The notes below the pieces were generated by a model. The model searched no databases and was not told the origin of the DNA. It saw nothing but the letters and a program-made list of their open reading frames with translations. The translations under genes and the position numbers were made by a program. Below, one piece after another: positions 62,931 to 64,000 of a DNA stretch of 64,000 bases. Each line of letters starts with the position of its first letter. The stretch's first letter is position 1. The DNA lies in NCBI RefSeq assembly GCF_011764485.1, contig NZ_AP022848.1, forward strand, positions 1,392,001 through 1,456,000, in the 5' to 3' direction. This DNA is from Bosea sp. ANAM02 (lineage in GTDB: Bacteria > Pseudomonadota > Alphaproteobacteria > Rhizobiales > Beijerinckiaceae).

Positions 62931-63677
62931 TCAGGCGCTGAGCTTGGCCATGATGTCGTCGGCAATCTCGAAATTGGCGAAGACGTTCTGGACGTCGTCG
63001 TCGTTGTCGAGGGCTTCCATCAGACGCATCATCGAGCCGGCCTTCTCCTCATCGAGCGGGGCGGTCGTGGTCGGGCGCCAGACGGGCTTGGCCGAGGCGG
63101 GAGCGCCGAGCGAAGCTTCCAGTGCCTTGGAAACCTCGTTCAGCGCGTCGAAGGCGCATAGGATGGTGTGGCCGTTCTCGTCCGAGATCACGTCGTCTGC
63201 GCCGGCCTCGATCGCGGCTTCCATCAGCTTGTCGGCATCGCCCGCCTCCGGCGGATAGCTGATCTCGCCGACGCGGTTGAACATGAAGGACACGGAATTG
63301 CTTTCGCCGAGCGCGCCGCCCGACTTGGTGAAATAGGAGCGCACGGCGGAGGCGGTGCGGTTGCGGTTGTCGGTCAGCGCCTCGACGATGACGGCGGCGC
63401 CGCCCGGGCCGTAGCCCTCGTAGCGGACCTCGTCATAATTGTCGCCTTCGCCGCCGGCGGCCTTGTTGATGGCGCGCTGGATATTGTCCTTCGGCATGTT
63501 CTCGGCGCGCGCGGCAAGCACGGCCATGCGCAGGCGCGGGTTCATGTTCGGGTCGGGCATGCCCATCTTGGCGGCGACGGTGATCTCGCGGGCCAGTTTC
63601 GAGAACAGCTTGGAGCGCACGGCATCCTGCTTGCCCTTGCGGTGCATGATGTTCTTGAACTGTGAATGGCCGGCCAT
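62931..63677 (-). CDS. YebC/PmpR family DNA-binding regulator
   Basis: 248 residues from the ATG at 63677 ([20 protein letters not shown]), the invariant family start; the longer frame is spurious. [20 protein letters not shown] and [23 protein letters not shown] are conserved. YebC proteins act in gene control and, as shown for some members, in relieving ribosome stalling. It lies some 1 kb from ruvC, near which yebC is often found. Confidence 0.95.
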   Translation of the reverse strand: MAGHSQFKNIMHRKGKQDAVRSKLFSKLAREITVAAKMGMPDPNMNPRLRMAVLAARAENMPKDNIQRAINKAAGGEGDNYDEVRYEGYGPGGAAVIVEALTDNRNRTASAVRSYFTKSGGALGESNSVSFMFNRVGEISYPPEAGDADKLMEAAIEAGADDVISDENGHTILCAFDALNEVSKALEASLGAPASAKPVWRPTTTAPLDEEKAGSMMRLMEALDNDDDVQNVFANFEIADDIMAKLSA

Positions 63678-63899
63678 GGGAACTCGCTGCCCTTTGATGA
63701 GATGGAACCATGGAATATTGCCTGCGGTGCGCACCACAGGCGATCGGTCGGCCTTATAGGCGCCGGTTTCCGCGGCAGGCAAGCGCCTGTCGTCGGTCAC
63801 GGCCCGAATCGGAGTGAACAGGACGTTAAGTCATTCTTTGCCACGGCGCGGCATGATGGCTTCACCCGCCACGCCGTCCTCCTCAAAGCCTGCGAAGCC
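63678..63899. other. Intergenic region right of yebC
   Basis: 222 bp with the yebC promoter region on the left and no gene recognised until a possible GTG start at 63900. Confidence 0.5.
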
Positions 63900-64000
63900 G
63901 TGACATCCAATTCCATCGCCGCGCAGGAACATCGATTCCGCGCATTCCGGATATTCGACGAGGACATCGTTCTTCTCGGTTCGCTCTCGGACTTCGCTCG
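63900..64000 (+). CDS. Possible 5' end of an unidentified gene (partial)
   Basis: A GTG at 63900 opens a frame with high GC3 reading VTSNSIAAQEHRFRAFRIF then DEDIVLLGSLSDFA to the window end. There is no clear Shine-Dalgarno, and the true start could be elsewhere. Too short to identify a family. Confidence 0.35.
   Translation, partial: MTSNSIAAQEHRFRAFRIFDEDIVLLGSLSDFA

Overview
The window is GC-rich DNA from an alphaproteobacterium. Gene content points to the Hyphomicrobiales, probably a Bosea-like lineage: RcdA and TrcR-type cell-cycle proteins, DUF1192, DUF2852 and DUF4164 proteins, an aa3-oxidase subunit IV, an alpha-type tol-pal locus, and many intergenic inverted repeats with GTCAT...ATGAC tips. 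The genus is an inference and was not tested by a search. No tRNA, rRNA, CRISPR array, prophage or insertion sequence was recognised.

Region 1 (1-8200) is a catabolic island. A fused DctQM permease, its DctP binding protein, an SDR dehydrogenase and an RpiR regulator lie on the minus strand. Divergent from them is an IclR regulator, translationally coupled to an acyl-CoA ligase and followed by a two-domain PPC (DUF296) protein. Together they look like a regulated uptake and CoA-activation route for a carboxylic acid. Region 2 (8300-13000) has a second CoA ligase and then an ATGA/GTGA-coupled chain: AbrB-type antitoxin, Doc/Fic toxin, BKACE enzyme, peptidase T. The toxin has Gln where Fic/Doc enzymes have the catalytic His, and a 25-bp palindrome sits directly in front of the antitoxin.

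Region 3 (13000-31000) is mostly housekeeping: ABC1 kinase, CoxIV, PilZ protein, hydrolase, TPR lipoprotein, rpsU, purEK, two divergent YdcH-like proteins, GlsB, YidB, two more CoA ligases including prpE, TauE, TrcR, quinone oxidoreductase, DUF1192, RcdA and rpmE. A probable AbcR-like small RNA lies between the DUF1192 gene and rcdA. Region 4 (30800-41000) has an ABC exporter, a MotA/MotB-like pair with a c-type cytochrome, an IMPase, a BenE-ThiE-like-SEL1 operon, and PhoX with a near-consensus Pho box.

Region 5 (41100-48000) is the minus-strand carbon cluster tkt-gap-(membrane protein)-(glycolipid-binding protein)-pgk-fba. Region 6 (48100-64000) has DUF4164-zapA and then pal and tolBARQ, with an opposite-strand class II aldolase between tolB and pal. 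A 2.8-kb block between tolQ and ybgC carries an orphan papain-like (BtrH/C39-like) cysteine hydrolase candidate, DUF2852 and a TetR regulator. The window then runs through ruvC-ruvA-GNAT-ruvB, a second TauE, a YebC regulator and the start of an unidentified gene. Most genes are ordinary; the best leads are the small RNA, the variant Doc module, the cysteine hydrolase and the repeat families.
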